Shown here: positions 7,193 through 14,954 of the stretch, one piece after another
How the letters are laid out: every line of letters starts with the position of its first letter
Position numbering within the stretch: the stretch's first letter is position 1
DNA from: an uncultured bacterium
Lineage (GTDB): Bacteria; Bacillota; Clostridia; Oscillospirales; Oscillospiraceae
DNA: 25,366 nt
NCBI GenBank assembly: GCA_947364395.1
Contig: CANASS010000032.1
Coordinates: forward strand, 1-25,366
Direction: 5' to 3'
Position numbers and translations under genes: made by a program
Notes under the pieces: model-generated
Told to the model about the DNA's origin: nothing
What the model saw: only the letters and a program-made list of their open reading frames with translations
Databases searched by the model: none

Positions 7193-7990
7193 TCACCCCT
7201 TCAGCGCCTGATGGGAGCGGTCCACCAGCTCCTTCAAGTCAAACTCAGGCTTCTCCCCGGCCCCCGCCTGGAGAAAACCCAGATACTCAATATTCCCTTC
7301 CGGCCCCCGGATGGGGGAGAAGTCCAGCCCCAGCACAGAAAAATCCGCCTGGGCGGCTTGGTCCAAGAAGCGCTCCAGCACCTCCAGGTGGACCGCCGGG
7401 TCCCGGACCACTCCCTTTTTGCCCACTTTTTCTCTCCCCGCCTCGAACTGGGGCTTCACCAGGGCGGCGGCCTGGCCCCCCGGAGCCATCAGTGGCCGCA
7501 GGGCGGGCAGGATCAGCCCCAGGGAGATGAAGGACACGTCGATGGAGGCGAAATCCAGGGGCTCGGGAATCTGTTCCTGGGTCAGATAGCGGGCGTTGGT
7601 GCGCTCCAGACACACCACCCTGGGGTCGCTGCGGATGGACCAGGCCAGCTGCCCATAGCCCACGTCCACGGCGTACACCCGCTTGGCCCCGTTTTGGAGC
7701 ATACAGTCGGTGAAGCCCCCGGTGGACGCCCCGATGTCGGCGGCGGTTTTGTCCGCCAGCGCGATGGGAAAGACCTCCATGGCCTTCTCCAGCTTCAATC
7801 CCCCCCGGCTCACGTAGCGCAGCCCGCCCCGGACCTCCAGGGGGGCGTCCTCCTCCAGGGTGAGGCCCGGCTTGTCGCACCGGCGCTCCCCGGTGTACAC
7901 CTGCCCCGCCATGACGACGGCCTGGGCCTTCTGGCGGGTGTCCGCCAGCCCCCGCTCCACCAGCAGCAGGTCCACACGTTTTTTAGCCAC
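7193..7990 (-). CDS. tlyA: TlyA-family rRNA (cytidine-2'-O)-methyltransferase
   Basis: The 265-residue protein has an N-terminal S4 RNA-binding domain (about 4-65, KRVDLLLVERGLADTRQKAQ) and an FtsJ-like Rossmann methyltransferase domain. The SAM-binding loop is DIGASTGGFTD (85-95), followed by AVDVGYGQL and SIDVSFISL. Characterised relatives methylate 16S and 23S rRNA riboses at cytidines; whether this one acts on one or both subunits cannot be told from sequence. Older annotations call the family hemolysin. The start is GTG at 7990, overlapping the end of dxs by 8 bases, with an excellent GGAGGTGA site inside dxs. Confidence 0.93.
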   Translation of the reverse strand: MAKKRVDLLLVERGLADTRQKAQAVVMAGQVYTGERRCDKPGLTLEEDAPLEVRGGLRYVSRGGLKLEKAMEVFPIALADKTAADIGASTGGFTDCMLQNGAKRVYAVDVGYGQLAWSIRSDPRVVCLERTNARYLTQEQIPEPLDFASIDVSFISLGLILPALRPLMAPGGQAAALVKPQFEAGREKVGKKGVVRDPAVHLEVLERFLDQAAQADFSVLGLDFSPIRGPEGNIEYLGFLQAGAGEKPEFDLKELVDRSHQALKG

Positions 7991-9818
7991 GGCCCATCAC
8001 CTCCCCGGCCCTGCGGGCGATGGACGCCCCGTCGATGCCGCACAGCTGTCTCAGCTCCGCCACGGTGCCCTGCCGGACGAAACGGTCCCCCAGGTTCACC
8101 AGGGCCAGCCTGACGCCGGTCACGCCCCCCAGGGCGAGCCCGGCGGCAATCCTGCGCCCCACGCAGCCCGCGTCCACGCACTCCTCCGCCACCACCAGCC
8201 GCCCGGTCTTTTGGGCGCAGGCGGCCACGGCGTCCACGTCCAGGGGGGAGATGCTGTTCAGCTTCACCACCTGGGCGGACTTTCCCTGCTCCTCCAGCAG
8301 GCGGGCGGCCTCCAGCGCCTCGTTCACCATAGTGCCGTAGGCGGCGATGGTCACGTCAGTGCCGGGCCGGATGACGCTGGCCCCCTCGATGCCGCACAGG
8401 GACTGGAACTCCCCCTCGCCCCCCCGGGGGTAGCGCACCGCCACCGGGCCCCGGTCCTTCTCCACCGCGTGGCGGAGCATGGCCCGCAGCTCCTCAAAGC
8501 TGGCGGGGCAGTAGATTCTCATGCCGGGCACCGAGCTGAGATAGGCCACGTCGAACACGCCGTGGTGGGTCTCCCCGTCCTCGCCGGACAGCCCCGCCCG
8601 GTCCACCCCCAGCACCACGTGGAGCCCCTGGATGGCCACGTCGTGGACGAGCATATCGTAGGCCCGCTGCAAAAAGGTGGAGTAGATGGCCGCCACAGGG
8701 GTCAGCCGCTGCTTGGCCATCCCCGCCGCCATGGACACGGCGTGGCCCTCGGCGATGCCCACGTCGAAAAAGCGCTCCGGGTACTCCCGGGCAAAGCCCA
8801 TCAGTCCCGTGCCGTCGGGCATGGCTGCGGTGATGGCGGCCACGTCGTCCCCCTCCCGGACCAGCTGGCGCAGGGTGTCCCCAAACACGGAGGAGAAGGT
8901 CTCCCCCCCCTCCCGGAGGGGCGCGCCGTCCTCGATTCGGAAGGGCCCCACCCCGTGGAAGCGGTCGGGCTCCTTTTCCGCCGGGGGATAGCCCTTTCCC
9001 TTGACGGTCTTGATGTGAAGCAAAACCGGGCTGTTCAGCTCCCTGGCGTACCGCAGCAGCCGGGTGAGGTAATTCACGTCATGGCCGTCCACCGGGCCCA
9101 GATAGGTAAATCCCATGTCCTCAAACATGCTGCAATGGAGGACGGCGTTTTTCACCGCCTGCTTGGCCTTGTGGGTGAAGCGATACAGCCCCCGGCCCAC
9201 CGCCGTGGCCCCGGTGACCCGCTTGTACACCTTTTTGAACTGGAGGTACTGGGGCTTCAGCCGCTGCTGGGCCAGGTGCCGGGCCACGCCCCCCACGTTC
9301 TTGGTGATGGACATGCCGTTGTCGTTGAGGATGACCACCAGCTGCTCCCCGCTCTGCCCCGCGTCGGACAGCCCCTCGTAGGCCAGCCCGCCGGTCATGG
9401 CCCCGTCCCCCAGCATGGCCAGAACACAGTAGTTCTCCCGGTTCAGCGTCCGGGCCCGGGCCATGCCCAGGGCCACCGACACCGCGTTGGAGGCGTGTCC
9501 GGCAATGAAGGCGTCCGCCCGGTGCTCCCGGGGCTTTGGAAAGCCGGACAGCCCTCCCAGCTTCCGCAGGGTGTCCATCTGCCCCCCCCGCTGGGTGAGG
9601 ATCTTGTGGGCGTAGCACTGGTGTCCCACATCGAACACCAGCCGGTCCGTCTCCAGGTCAAACACCCTGTGGACGGCCACCGTGGCCTCCACCACCCCCA
9701 GGCTGGAGGCCAGATGGCCCCCGGTCTTGGAAACGCCGGCAATGATCTGCTCCCGCAGCTGGTCGCACAGCAGCTTCGCCTGAATGTCGGTGAGGCTGTT
9801 CAGCTGTTCCGGGCCCAT
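7983..9818 (-). CDS. dxs: 1-deoxy-D-xylulose-5-phosphate synthase
   Basis: The enzyme condenses pyruvate and glyceraldehyde 3-phosphate, the entry step of the MEP isoprenoid pathway, using thiamine diphosphate. From the start chosen it has 611 residues. It carries the thiamine/Mg motif GDGAMTGG (~137-144), the GHQCYAHK histidine region (~65-72) and the transketolase pyrimidine-binding DRAGLSGEDGETHHG. I chose ATG at 9818 because AAAGGAGG lies 7 bases upstream (9826-9833). An in-frame ATG at 9851 would add 11 residues (MKLVPTKGGGA) but has a poorly spaced site. The ispA and PAP2-like genes lie upstream in the same operon. Confidence 0.96.
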   Translation of the reverse strand: MGPEQLNSLTDIQAKLLCDQLREQIIAGVSKTGGHLASSLGVVEATVAVHRVFDLETDRLVFDVGHQCYAHKILTQRGGQMDTLRKLGGLSGFPKPREHRADAFIAGHASNAVSVALGMARARTLNRENYCVLAMLGDGAMTGGLAYEGLSDAGQSGEQLVVILNDNGMSITKNVGGVARHLAQQRLKPQYLQFKKVYKRVTGATAVGRGLYRFTHKAKQAVKNAVLHCSMFEDMGFTYLGPVDGHDVNYLTRLLRYARELNSPVLLHIKTVKGKGYPPAEKEPDRFHGVGPFRIEDGAPLREGGETFSSVFGDTLRQLVREGDDVAAITAAMPDGTGLMGFAREYPERFFDVGIAEGHAVSMAAGMAKQRLTPVAAIYSTFLQRAYDMLVHDVAIQGLHVVLGVDRAGLSGEDGETHHGVFDVAYLSSVPGMRIYCPASFEELRAMLRHAVEKDRGPVAVRYPRGGEGEFQSLCGIEGASVIRPGTDVTIAAYGTMVNEALEAARLLEEQGKSAQVVKLNSISPLDVDAVAACAQKTGRLVVAEECVDAGCVGRRIAAGLALGGVTGVRLALVNLGDRFVRQGTVAELRQLCGIDGASIARRAGEVMGRG

Positions 9819-9910
9819 GGCCCCGCCTCCTTTCGTCGGGACAAGCTTCATATCCTTCGCTGTCCCTCCTCTCCCCCAAAAACCATAAGACGGCTTTTCG
9901 GGGCTTCTTT

Positions 9911-10354
9911 TTAAATTTCAAAGGCCAGCCAGCTGCCCAGCAGGCCAACCGCCACCCCTAAAACAGCTCCCACCGCCACTTGTAGGGGGGTGTGCCCGAT
10001 GAGCTCCTTCAAATCCCGCTCGAAGTTCTCGGGCTTAAACTCCTCCCAGTTGCGCAGGATATAGTTGAGCACCTTGGCCTGCTCTCCCGTCTCCCGGCGG
10101 ACGTGGGCGGCGTCGTACATGACGACAAAGGCCACCACCGCCGCCACCGCGAACACCGAGGAATCAAACCCGGCGCTCATGCCGCAGGACACGGCGGCTG
10201 CGCACACCAGGGCCGAATGGGAGCTGGGCATGCCGCCCCCGGTGGTGAGATAGGCGATGTCGAACTTCCGATAGACCGCCGCGGAGATCAGCATCTTCAG
10301 CCCCTGGGCCGACGCCCAGGCGGCAATGGAAATCAACAAAACCGGGCTCAGCAT
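9911..10354 (-). CDS. Divergent PAP2-family (YuiD/DUF212) membrane protein
   Basis: The ~147-residue membrane protein has hydrophobic segments near residues 3-20, 45-80 and 123-145. The phosphatase-like signature is GGGMPSSHSA (~40-48). The downstream motif is YDAAHVRRETGEQ (~80-92). This combination marks the divergent PAP2 family, related to acid phosphatases that act on lipid phosphates; its substrate is not established. It sits between ispA and dxs in the same direction, which suggests a prenyl-phosphate connection (inference only). The start could be GTG 10357 or the next codon ATG 10354; both share the GAGGAG site. Confidence 0.88.
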   Translation of the reverse strand: MLSPVLLISIAAWASAQGLKMLISAAVYRKFDIAYLTTGGGMPSSHSALVCAAAVSCGMSAGFDSSVFAVAAVVAFVVMYDAAHVRRETGEQAKVLNYILRNWEEFKPENFERDLKELIGHTPLQVAVGAVLGVAVGLLGSWLAFEI

Positions 10355-10408
10355 CACGCATCTCTCCTCTGTGTTCAGGCATACGGCGGCCCTTTCGCCA
10401 CCCGCCTG

Positions 10409-11302
10409 TCAATTTTTCCGCGCCGCCAGGGAATCGGCCAGGGCGCACAGGAATTCCGGCTTCTCAAAAGCCCCCCTCACGCTCTCCTTGGCCTTTTCCG
10501 TCAGCTCCGCCACCAGCTCCCGGCACTTGTCCAGACCGTACAGGGCAGCGTAAGTATTCTTTCCGTTCTGGACGTCGGACCCGATGGGCTTGCCCAGCTC
10601 CTGGGTGGTGGACTCCACGTCCAGCATGTCGTCCCGGATCTGGAAAGCCATCCCCAGCCGCTGGGCGTACCGCCGGGCCGCCTCCCACTGTTCCGGGACG
10701 GGCTCCGCCGGGGAGGCCGTCAGCCCCAGCAGGCAGGCCGCCTCCAGCAGGGCCCCGGTCTTCCAGGCGTCGATCTGCTCCGGGCCATAACCCTCCGGGA
10801 ACTCCCGGCCCTCCCATTTGATGTCCAGGTACTGCCCGCCGCACATACCGCCGCACCCCGCGGCCTCAGCCAGGATGGCGCAGGCCTTTCCGTTGGCGGC
10901 GGGGGTGGTCCGCGCCGACCCGGCCAGCCGCTCAAAGGCCGCCGCCTGGAGGGCGTCTCCCGCCAGAAGGGCCAGCCACTCCCCGTATTTCACGTGACAG
11001 GTGGGCTTGCCCCGGCGAAGACCGTCGTTATCCATGCAGGGCAGGTCGTCGTGGATCAGGGAGTAGGTGTGGAGCATCTCCACCCCGCAGGCATAGTCCA
11101 GGGCGGGGGCCATGTCCCCGCACAGCGCCTCGCAGAACTTCAGCGCCAGCACCGGCCGCACCCGCTTACCCCCGGCCAGCAGGCTGTACCGCATGGCCTC
11201 CAGCAGCTCCCGGTGGGGGCCGTCCATACCGCCGGTAAAGGCGCTTCGCAGCTCACCATCCACCAGGGCCAGGGCCCCCTGATACTCCCGCTCAAAGTCC
11301 AT
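10409..11302 (-). CDS. ispA: Polyprenyl (farnesyl/geranylgeranyl-type) diphosphate synthase
   Basis: The 297-residue all-helical trans-prenyltransferase elongates allylic diphosphates with isopentenyl diphosphate. GGKRVRP (44-50), the first aspartate-rich motif DDLPCMD (85-91) preceded by HTYSLIH, and the second motif DDMLD (224-228) followed by GKPIGSD are all present. The two-residue insert in the first motif is typical of bacterial farnesyl-diphosphate synthases. I placed the start at ATG 11302, with GGGGAGGG just upstream; the frame runs on to a TTG at 11320. The start overlaps the end of xseB. Exact chain length of the product is not certain. Confidence 0.93.
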   Translation of the reverse strand: MDFEREYQGALALVDGELRSAFTGGMDGPHRELLEAMRYSLLAGGKRVRPVLALKFCEALCGDMAPALDYACGVEMLHTYSLIHDDLPCMDNDGLRRGKPTCHVKYGEWLALLAGDALQAAAFERLAGSARTTPAANGKACAILAEAAGCGGMCGGQYLDIKWEGREFPEGYGPEQIDAWKTGALLEAACLLGLTASPAEPVPEQWEAARRYAQRLGMAFQIRDDMLDVESTTQELGKPIGSDVQNGKNTYAALYGLDKCRELVAELTEKAKESVRGAFEKPEFLCALADSLAARKN

Positions 11303-11525
11303 CGGCGCCCTCCCCCTCAAAGGGGACCTCCTGGTCGTCGGCCAGCAGCAGGTTCACCTTCTGCTCCGCCTGGTCCAGCAGCTCCTCGCACCGGCCCGCC
11401 AGCCCGGCCCCCTCCTCAAACAGCTTGAGGGACTGGTCCAAGCCGCACTCGCCCTTCTCCAGCTGGGCCACGATGGCCTCCAGCCTCCCCATAGCCTCCT
11501 CAAAGGACTGCTTTTTCACCGCCAT
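11292..11525 (-). CDS. xseB: Exodeoxyribonuclease VII small subunit
   Basis: The 77-residue helical subunit binds XseA to form the exonuclease VII complex that degrades single-stranded DNA. SFEEAMGRLEAIVAQLEKGE (residues 7-26) and LDQSLKLFEEG (29-39) are the family signature, with an acidic tail. Start ATG 11525 has GGAGGAGAGG directly upstream. It overlaps xseA by 10 bases and ispA by 11 bases, consistent with a coupled operon. Confidence 0.95.
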   Translation of the reverse strand: MAVKKQSFEEAMGRLEAIVAQLEKGECGLDQSLKLFEEGAGLAGRCEELLDQAEQKVNLLLADDQEVPFEGEGADGL

Positions 11526-12802
11526 GTCCTCTCCTCCTTCTCCTCAACAGTACACTTCAGCACCCCGTCGGACACCAGGATGTCCAGCCGGTCCCCGGCC
11601 TCCGCCTGGGTGATGGAGGACACCACATCCTCCCCCCGCCGAGCTGCGGCGTAGCCCCGGCCCAGCACCTTCAGCGGGCTCAGGGCGTCCAGCCCCGCCG
11701 ACAGCCGGCCCAGCAGCGCCTTTTTCCTCGCGGTCTGAGCGCTCAGCCCCAGGGGCAGCCGGCCCTTTTGGGTATTCAAGGCCTGACGGCCCCCCTCCAC
11801 CCTGCCCCGGAGGGCCAGGGCCATCCGGCGGCGCAGTCCGTCTACCGCCAGCCGCCGGTCCTGGATGGGGGCTTTGATATTGCGCAGGGCGCGGCTGTTT
11901 TTCAGCCGGTCCAGCTCCCGCCGGGCCCCGCTCAGCCGGGCCTGGAGGGCCCTGGCCAGCCGCCGGTCCAGCTGGGCCAGCCTGGCCCGCTCCGCCCCCT
12001 GGTCGGGGACCGCCAGCTCCGCCCCGTTGGAGGGGGTGGCCGCCCGCAGGTCCGCCGCGTAGTCGGCGATGGTCACGTCGGGCTCGTGGCCCACGGCGGA
12101 GATCACCGGGATGTTGGACAGATAGACGGCCCGGGCCACAATTTCCTCGTTGAAGGCCCACAGGTCCTCCTTGGAGCCGCCTCCCCGGCCGGTGATAATC
12201 AGGTCGATATCCGCCCGGTTGTTCAGCCTGTGGATGGCGGCGGAAATCTCCCCCGCCGCCTCGGCGCCCTGGACCCGGACGGGGACCACCAGCACCTGGG
12301 CCAGGGGCCACCGGGCCCCCAGTATGCGCAGCATGTCTCGGACCGCCGCCCCCGCCGGGGAGGTGACCAGGGCAATTTTTTTCGGGTACTTGGGCAGGGG
12401 CCGCTTGTTCGCCTGGTCGAACAGCCCCTCCGCCTCCAGGCGGCGGCGCAGCTTTTCAAACGCCTCGTCCAGGGCCCCCCGGCCGTCCTCCATCAGCTCG
12501 CTGCAATAGAGCTGGTACTGCCCGTCCCTGGGGTAGGCCGACACCCGGCCGAAGGCCACCACCCGCATCCCGTTGGCGGGGCGGAACCGCAGCCGGACCG
12601 CCTCCCCCCGGAACATGACGCACCGCAGGGCCCCCTGCTGGTCCTTCAGGGAGAAATAGTGGTGGCCGGAGGGATAGCACTTATAGTTGGAGACCTCCCC
12701 CCGCACCAGCAGCCCGGTGAGCAGGGGGTCGCCGTCCATCAGCTCCTTCACGTAGCCGTTGACCTGAGATACAGTATAGACAGGCAGATTGGCAATATTC
12801 AC
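11516..12802 (-). CDS. xseA: Exodeoxyribonuclease VII large subunit
   Basis: The 428-residue catalytic subunit has an N-terminal OB-fold (about 1-100, starting with VYTVSQVNGYVKELM). The catalytic domain carries GRGGGSKEDLWAFNEE and SAVGHEPDVTIADY, and a helical region from ~280 binds XseB. The start is GTG at 12802, whose bases overlap the TGA stop of the upstream TsaD-like gene (GTGA). The frame is open further to 12952, but that part belongs to the upstream gene in another frame. Length fits the family. Confidence 0.96.
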   Translation of the reverse strand: MNIANLPVYTVSQVNGYVKELMDGDPLLTGLLVRGEVSNYKCYPSGHHYFSLKDQQGALRCVMFRGEAVRLRFRPANGMRVVAFGRVSAYPRDGQYQLYCSELMEDGRGALDEAFEKLRRRLEAEGLFDQANKRPLPKYPKKIALVTSPAGAAVRDMLRILGARWPLAQVLVVPVRVQGAEAAGEISAAIHRLNNRADIDLIITGRGGGSKEDLWAFNEEIVARAVYLSNIPVISAVGHEPDVTIADYAADLRAATPSNGAELAVPDQGAERARLAQLDRRLARALQARLSGARRELDRLKNSRALRNIKAPIQDRRLAVDGLRRRMALALRGRVEGGRQALNTQKGRLPLGLSAQTARKKALLGRLSAGLDALSPLKVLGRGYAAARRGEDVVSSITQAEAGDRLDILVSDGVLKCTVEEKEERTWR

Positions 12803-13743
12803 CCTGCCACCCCCCGCTCCAGCGCCCGGTGGGCCAGAATGGCCACCCCCAGGGCATTGTCCGCGGCGTACTGGGGCTGTGCGAACACCGCGCCGCAGGC
12901 CCGCTCCAGCGCCGCCCGGATCTGCCGGTTGGAGGCCACCCCGCCCGAGCACAGCACAGGCAGGCCGGGCCAGCGCTTCCGGGCCGCCCCGGTGGCCCGG
13001 ATCAGCACATCCATGATGGTGTCAATGGTAAACCGGGCGATAGCGGCGGGGGCTTCCCCCCGCTCCGCCAGCTCCTTCACCTTGTTCTCCATGCCGGACA
13101 GGGAGAAGGTCAGACCGTTCAGCTTCACCCGGAAGGACAATTCCTTCTCCGCCTGGGGGTACAAAGCGTCCAGCGCCTTGCCCGCCGGAAAGGGCAGGCC
13201 CAGCAGCACCCCGGCCCGGTCGATGAGCTGGCCTGCGGCGATATCGCTGGTCCCCCCTACAACCTGGGACCGGACGGTGTGGCCTTCCGGCTCCACCCGA
13301 AGAAGCTCGGTGGTGCCCCCGGACAGGTGCCAGGCCAGATGGGGCCTGTCCAGCAGGTCCTCCCGGCCCGCCGACCAGGCCGCCGCCGCCACGTGGCCCT
13401 GCTGGTGGGAGCAGGGATAGAAGGGCGCTCCCAGTGCCGCCGCCAGGGTGCGGCCCTCCCCCTCCCCCACCAGGAAGCAGGGCATATAGGAACCCTCCGC
13501 CTCCCGGGGCCGGGTGGACGCCCCCACGGCGGCGATTTTTCCCATCACCCCGTCCGCCCGGAGCTGCTCCGCCATCAGGTGCAGCCGCTTCACGTGCTGA
13601 AACAGGGCGTCGCTCTGCCGCAGGCCCAGGGCCCCTTCGGGCACGGTGAGCAGCTTTCCCCGGTTTTCCGCCGTGCCGCCCCCGAACAGGGCTGCTGACG
13701 TGGTGTAGTTGCTGGTGTCAAAGCCCAGGCACAGCTTGTCCAT
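12799..13743 (-). CDS. TsaD/Kae1-like (peptidase M22 family) ATPase-fold protein, probable paralogue
   Basis: The 314-residue protein has the ASKHA fold of TsaD, the enzyme that makes threonylcarbamoyl-adenosine in tRNA. The metal-binding HxxxH (HQQGH) and late aspartate (ADN) are kept. CSGGVASNRQIRAAL and a SGG loop (HLSGGTTEL) match TsaD. It differs at functional positions: the usual TSCDET loop reads TSNYTT (acidic residue missing), GPGLVG is absent, SGGHTQL is SGGTTEL, and GEAFDK is GQLIDR. This points to a paralogue with another or reduced function; a true tsaD probably lies elsewhere. Start ATG 13743 has GGAG upstream; GTG 13752 is an alternative overlapping nusB. The gene lies between nusB and xseA. 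Confidence 0.8.
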   Translation of the reverse strand: MDKLCLGFDTSNYTTSAALFGGGTAENRGKLLTVPEGALGLRQSDALFQHVKRLHLMAEQLRADGVMGKIAAVGASTRPREAEGSYMPCFLVGEGEGRTLAAALGAPFYPCSHQQGHVAAAAWSAGREDLLDRPHLAWHLSGGTTELLRVEPEGHTVRSQVVGGTSDIAAGQLIDRAGVLLGLPFPAGKALDALYPQAEKELSFRVKLNGLTFSLSGMENKVKELAERGEAPAAIARFTIDTIMDVLIRATGAARKRWPGLPVLCSGGVASNRQIRAALERACGAVFAQPQYAADNALGVAILAHRALERGVAG

Positions 13744-13748
13744 GACGC

Positions 13749-14204
13749 TCACTCCAGCTCCGGCACTTCCGAGCGCACGAAAGAGCCCAGGATGCCGTTG
13801 ATAAACTTGACCACCTCGTCGTCCAGATACCCCTTGGCGATCTCCACCGCCTCGTTGATGGCCGCCCCGTTGGGTATGTCGGGCATATACATAATCTCAT
13901 ACATGGTCGTGCGCATAATGGCGGCGGCCACCCGGTCGATGCGGGAAAACCGCCAGCCCTTGGCGTACTTCTCAATATAGCCGTCCAGCTCGGCCCCGTG
14001 GCTCCCCGCCCCCAGCACCAGCCGGGTGATGTAATCCCGCTCCCCCTGGCCGGGGAACTCGGCGTACATGGGCTCGTCCTGGGCCCGCCGGGCAAATCCC
14101 TCCGGGGTAAGCTCCCGGTCCAGCAGCTGCCGGGCCGTCTCGTTGGAAAACGCCAGCTCAAACACGAAATGGACGGCGATCTCCCTGGCGGTGCTTCTGT
14201 TCAT
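13749..14204 (-). CDS. nusB: Transcription antitermination factor NusB
   Basis: The 151-residue all-helical protein binds boxA RNA with NusE (S10) to promote antitermination in rRNA operons. It starts MNRSTAREIAVHFVFE, has the conserved RIDRVAAAIMRTTMYEI in the middle, and ends with INEAVEIAKGYLDDEVVKFI leading to NGILG, as in the family. I chose ATG 14204, which has GAGGAGGAG 6 bases upstream; the open frame extends to 14249. It is the first gene of the long minus-strand operon and follows the Asp23-family gene, as in many Firmicutes. Confidence 0.95.
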   Translation of the reverse strand: MNRSTAREIAVHFVFELAFSNETARQLLDRELTPEGFARRAQDEPMYAEFPGQGERDYITRLVLGAGSHGAELDGYIEKYAKGWRFSRIDRVAAAIMRTTMYEIMYMPDIPNGAAINEAVEIAKGYLDDEVVKFINGILGSFVRSEVPELE

Positions 14205-14275
14205 GGGAACTCCTCCTCTCCCGGCGGCGCCGGGCTTCTCGTTGGGCACAGCGGCCCATTTTGCATATTCATTTT

Positions 14276-14304
14276 ATTATACACGAACGGGCCAAAAAAA
14301 GAAA
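14276..14304 (-). promoter_or_regulatory. Probable promoter of the nusB operon
   Basis: A perfect TATAAT (minus strand, 14281-14276) lies 71 bases before the nusB start, just after the terminator of the previous gene. The -35 region at 17-base spacing (TTTCTT, 14304-14299) is a poor match to TTGACA. No other promoter is visible for the long operon. Confidence 0.6.
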
Positions 14305-14331
14305 CCCCCTTTTCCCACAAAAAAAGGGCGG

Positions 14332-14360
14332 AAAAAGAGCCGGGGCCTGTGCCCCGGCTC
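14332..14360 (-). terminator. Rho-independent terminator after the Asp23-family gene
   Basis: On the minus strand GAGCCGGGGC (14360-14351), loop ACAG and its complement (14346-14337) form a perfect 10-bp stem. TTTTT follows, then a second T run. It lies 6 bases after the gene's stop codon and separates it from nusB. Confidence 0.95.
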
Positions 14361-14366
14361 CCCCGC

Positions 14367-14735
14367 TCACTTTTGGAAGGTGACGCCCGCCACGGTGACG
14401 TTGACCTGGGCCACCTCCAGCCCGCTGGTGTTCTCCACGGCGGCAAACACCGCCTCCTGCACCGCCTTGGCCACGTCGGTGACCACGTAGCCGTAGCGCA
14501 CCAGGATGGGCAGGTCCACGGCGACCCGCTCGTCCTCCACCCACAGCCGGACGCCCTTGGTGAGGGCCTTGCGGTTGGCTGTAGCGGCGCCCTCGCTGCT
14601 CAGACCGGACCCCAGGGAGCTGACCCCCTCCACGTCCACCGCCGCCGCCGCCGCGATAATGGTGAGCACTTCCTCGGAAATGCTGACGCTGCCCAGCTCG
14701 CTCTCATGGGAGATATATTCCCTGCCTTCGGCCAT
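14367..14735 (-). CDS. Asp23/Gls24 family envelope stress protein (YqhY-like)
   Basis: The 122-residue cytoplasmic protein belongs to the Asp23/Gls24 family, abundant alkaline-shock or envelope-stress proteins of Gram-positive bacteria. In Bacillus the YqhY member is linked to lipid and acetyl-CoA carboxylase homeostasis and is encoded just upstream of nusB, as here. Features are GSVSISEEVLTIIAAAAAVD (15-34), the EGVSSLGSG turn, and the C-terminal VNVTVAGVTF strand. Start ATG 14735 is preceded by AAAGGAGCG. It is monocistronic: its own promoter at 14770-14798 and a strong terminator flank it. Confidence 0.9.
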   Translation of the reverse strand: MAEGREYISHESELGSVSISEEVLTIIAAAAAVDVEGVSSLGSGLSSEGAATANRKALTKGVRLWVEDERVAVDLPILVRYGYVVTDVAKAVQEAVFAAVENTSGLEVAQVNVTVAGVTFQK

Positions 14736-14769
14736 ATCGCCTCACGCTCCTTTACCAAATGCTGAGGCT

Positions 14770-14798
14770 ATTATATCACCCTGTCCTAAAAATTACAA
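14770..14798 (-). promoter_or_regulatory. Sigma-A promoter of the Asp23-family gene
   Basis: On the minus strand TTGTAA (14798-14793), a 17-base spacer and a perfect TATAAT (14775-14770) lie 35 bases before the start codon. Confidence 0.82.
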
Positions 14799-14837
14799 TC
14801 CTTATTTTGGGGCGCTTACGGCGGCATTATCACGCCC

Positions 14838-14948
14838 GCGTTGGACACACTTTCGCCTCGGTTTCCCTCCGACTCGGGCTGGTCTCTGGGGCCTTGCGGC
14901 CCCATCGCTCACCCTCGCTCCGGTCCATCCGAGGCGGCGTGTCTACGC
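14838..14948 (-). ncRNA. Candidate structured RNA element downstream of spoIIIAH
   Basis: This 111-base stretch fills the non-coding gap between spoIIIAH and the Asp23-family gene. On the minus strand the ends pair in three steps: GCGT with ACGC, GACAC with GTGTC, and CGCCTCGG with CCGAGGCG (8 bp perfect; plus coordinates 14854-14861 and 14929-14936). Inside is a 7-bp hairpin at 14887-14904 closed by a GCAA (GNRA-type) tetraloop. Between them CCGGAG and AGTCGG can form four pairs plus tandem G-A pairs. The GNRA loop and G-A pairs exist only on the minus strand, which is the direction of spoIIIA transcription. No family is recognised and it lacks the SRP RNA core. It could be a 3' UTR structure, a small RNA or an intergenic repeat. 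Confidence 0.45.
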
Positions 14949-14954
14949 TCACGC

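Noticed and set aside
9819..9851. Extended N-terminus of Dxs (11 extra residues)
   Set aside because: The upstream ATG has a poorly spaced ribosome site, while AAAGGAGG is ideally placed for the ATG at 9818.
7860..9914. Plus-strand open frame of 684 codons, and similar long plus-strand frames (for example 4178-5416, 11768-13420, 16767-18221)
   Set aside because: They lie opposite well-recognised genes (dxs, recN, xseA, spoIIIA), are rich in Pro/Gly/His/Gln/Arg as expected of high-GC shadow frames, lack ribosome sites and match no family.
14838..14948. Signal recognition particle RNA or another housekeeping RNA
   Set aside because: The GGAAGGAAGC-type SRP core is absent, and size and motifs do not fit tmRNA, RNase P or 6S RNA; left as an unassigned structured element.
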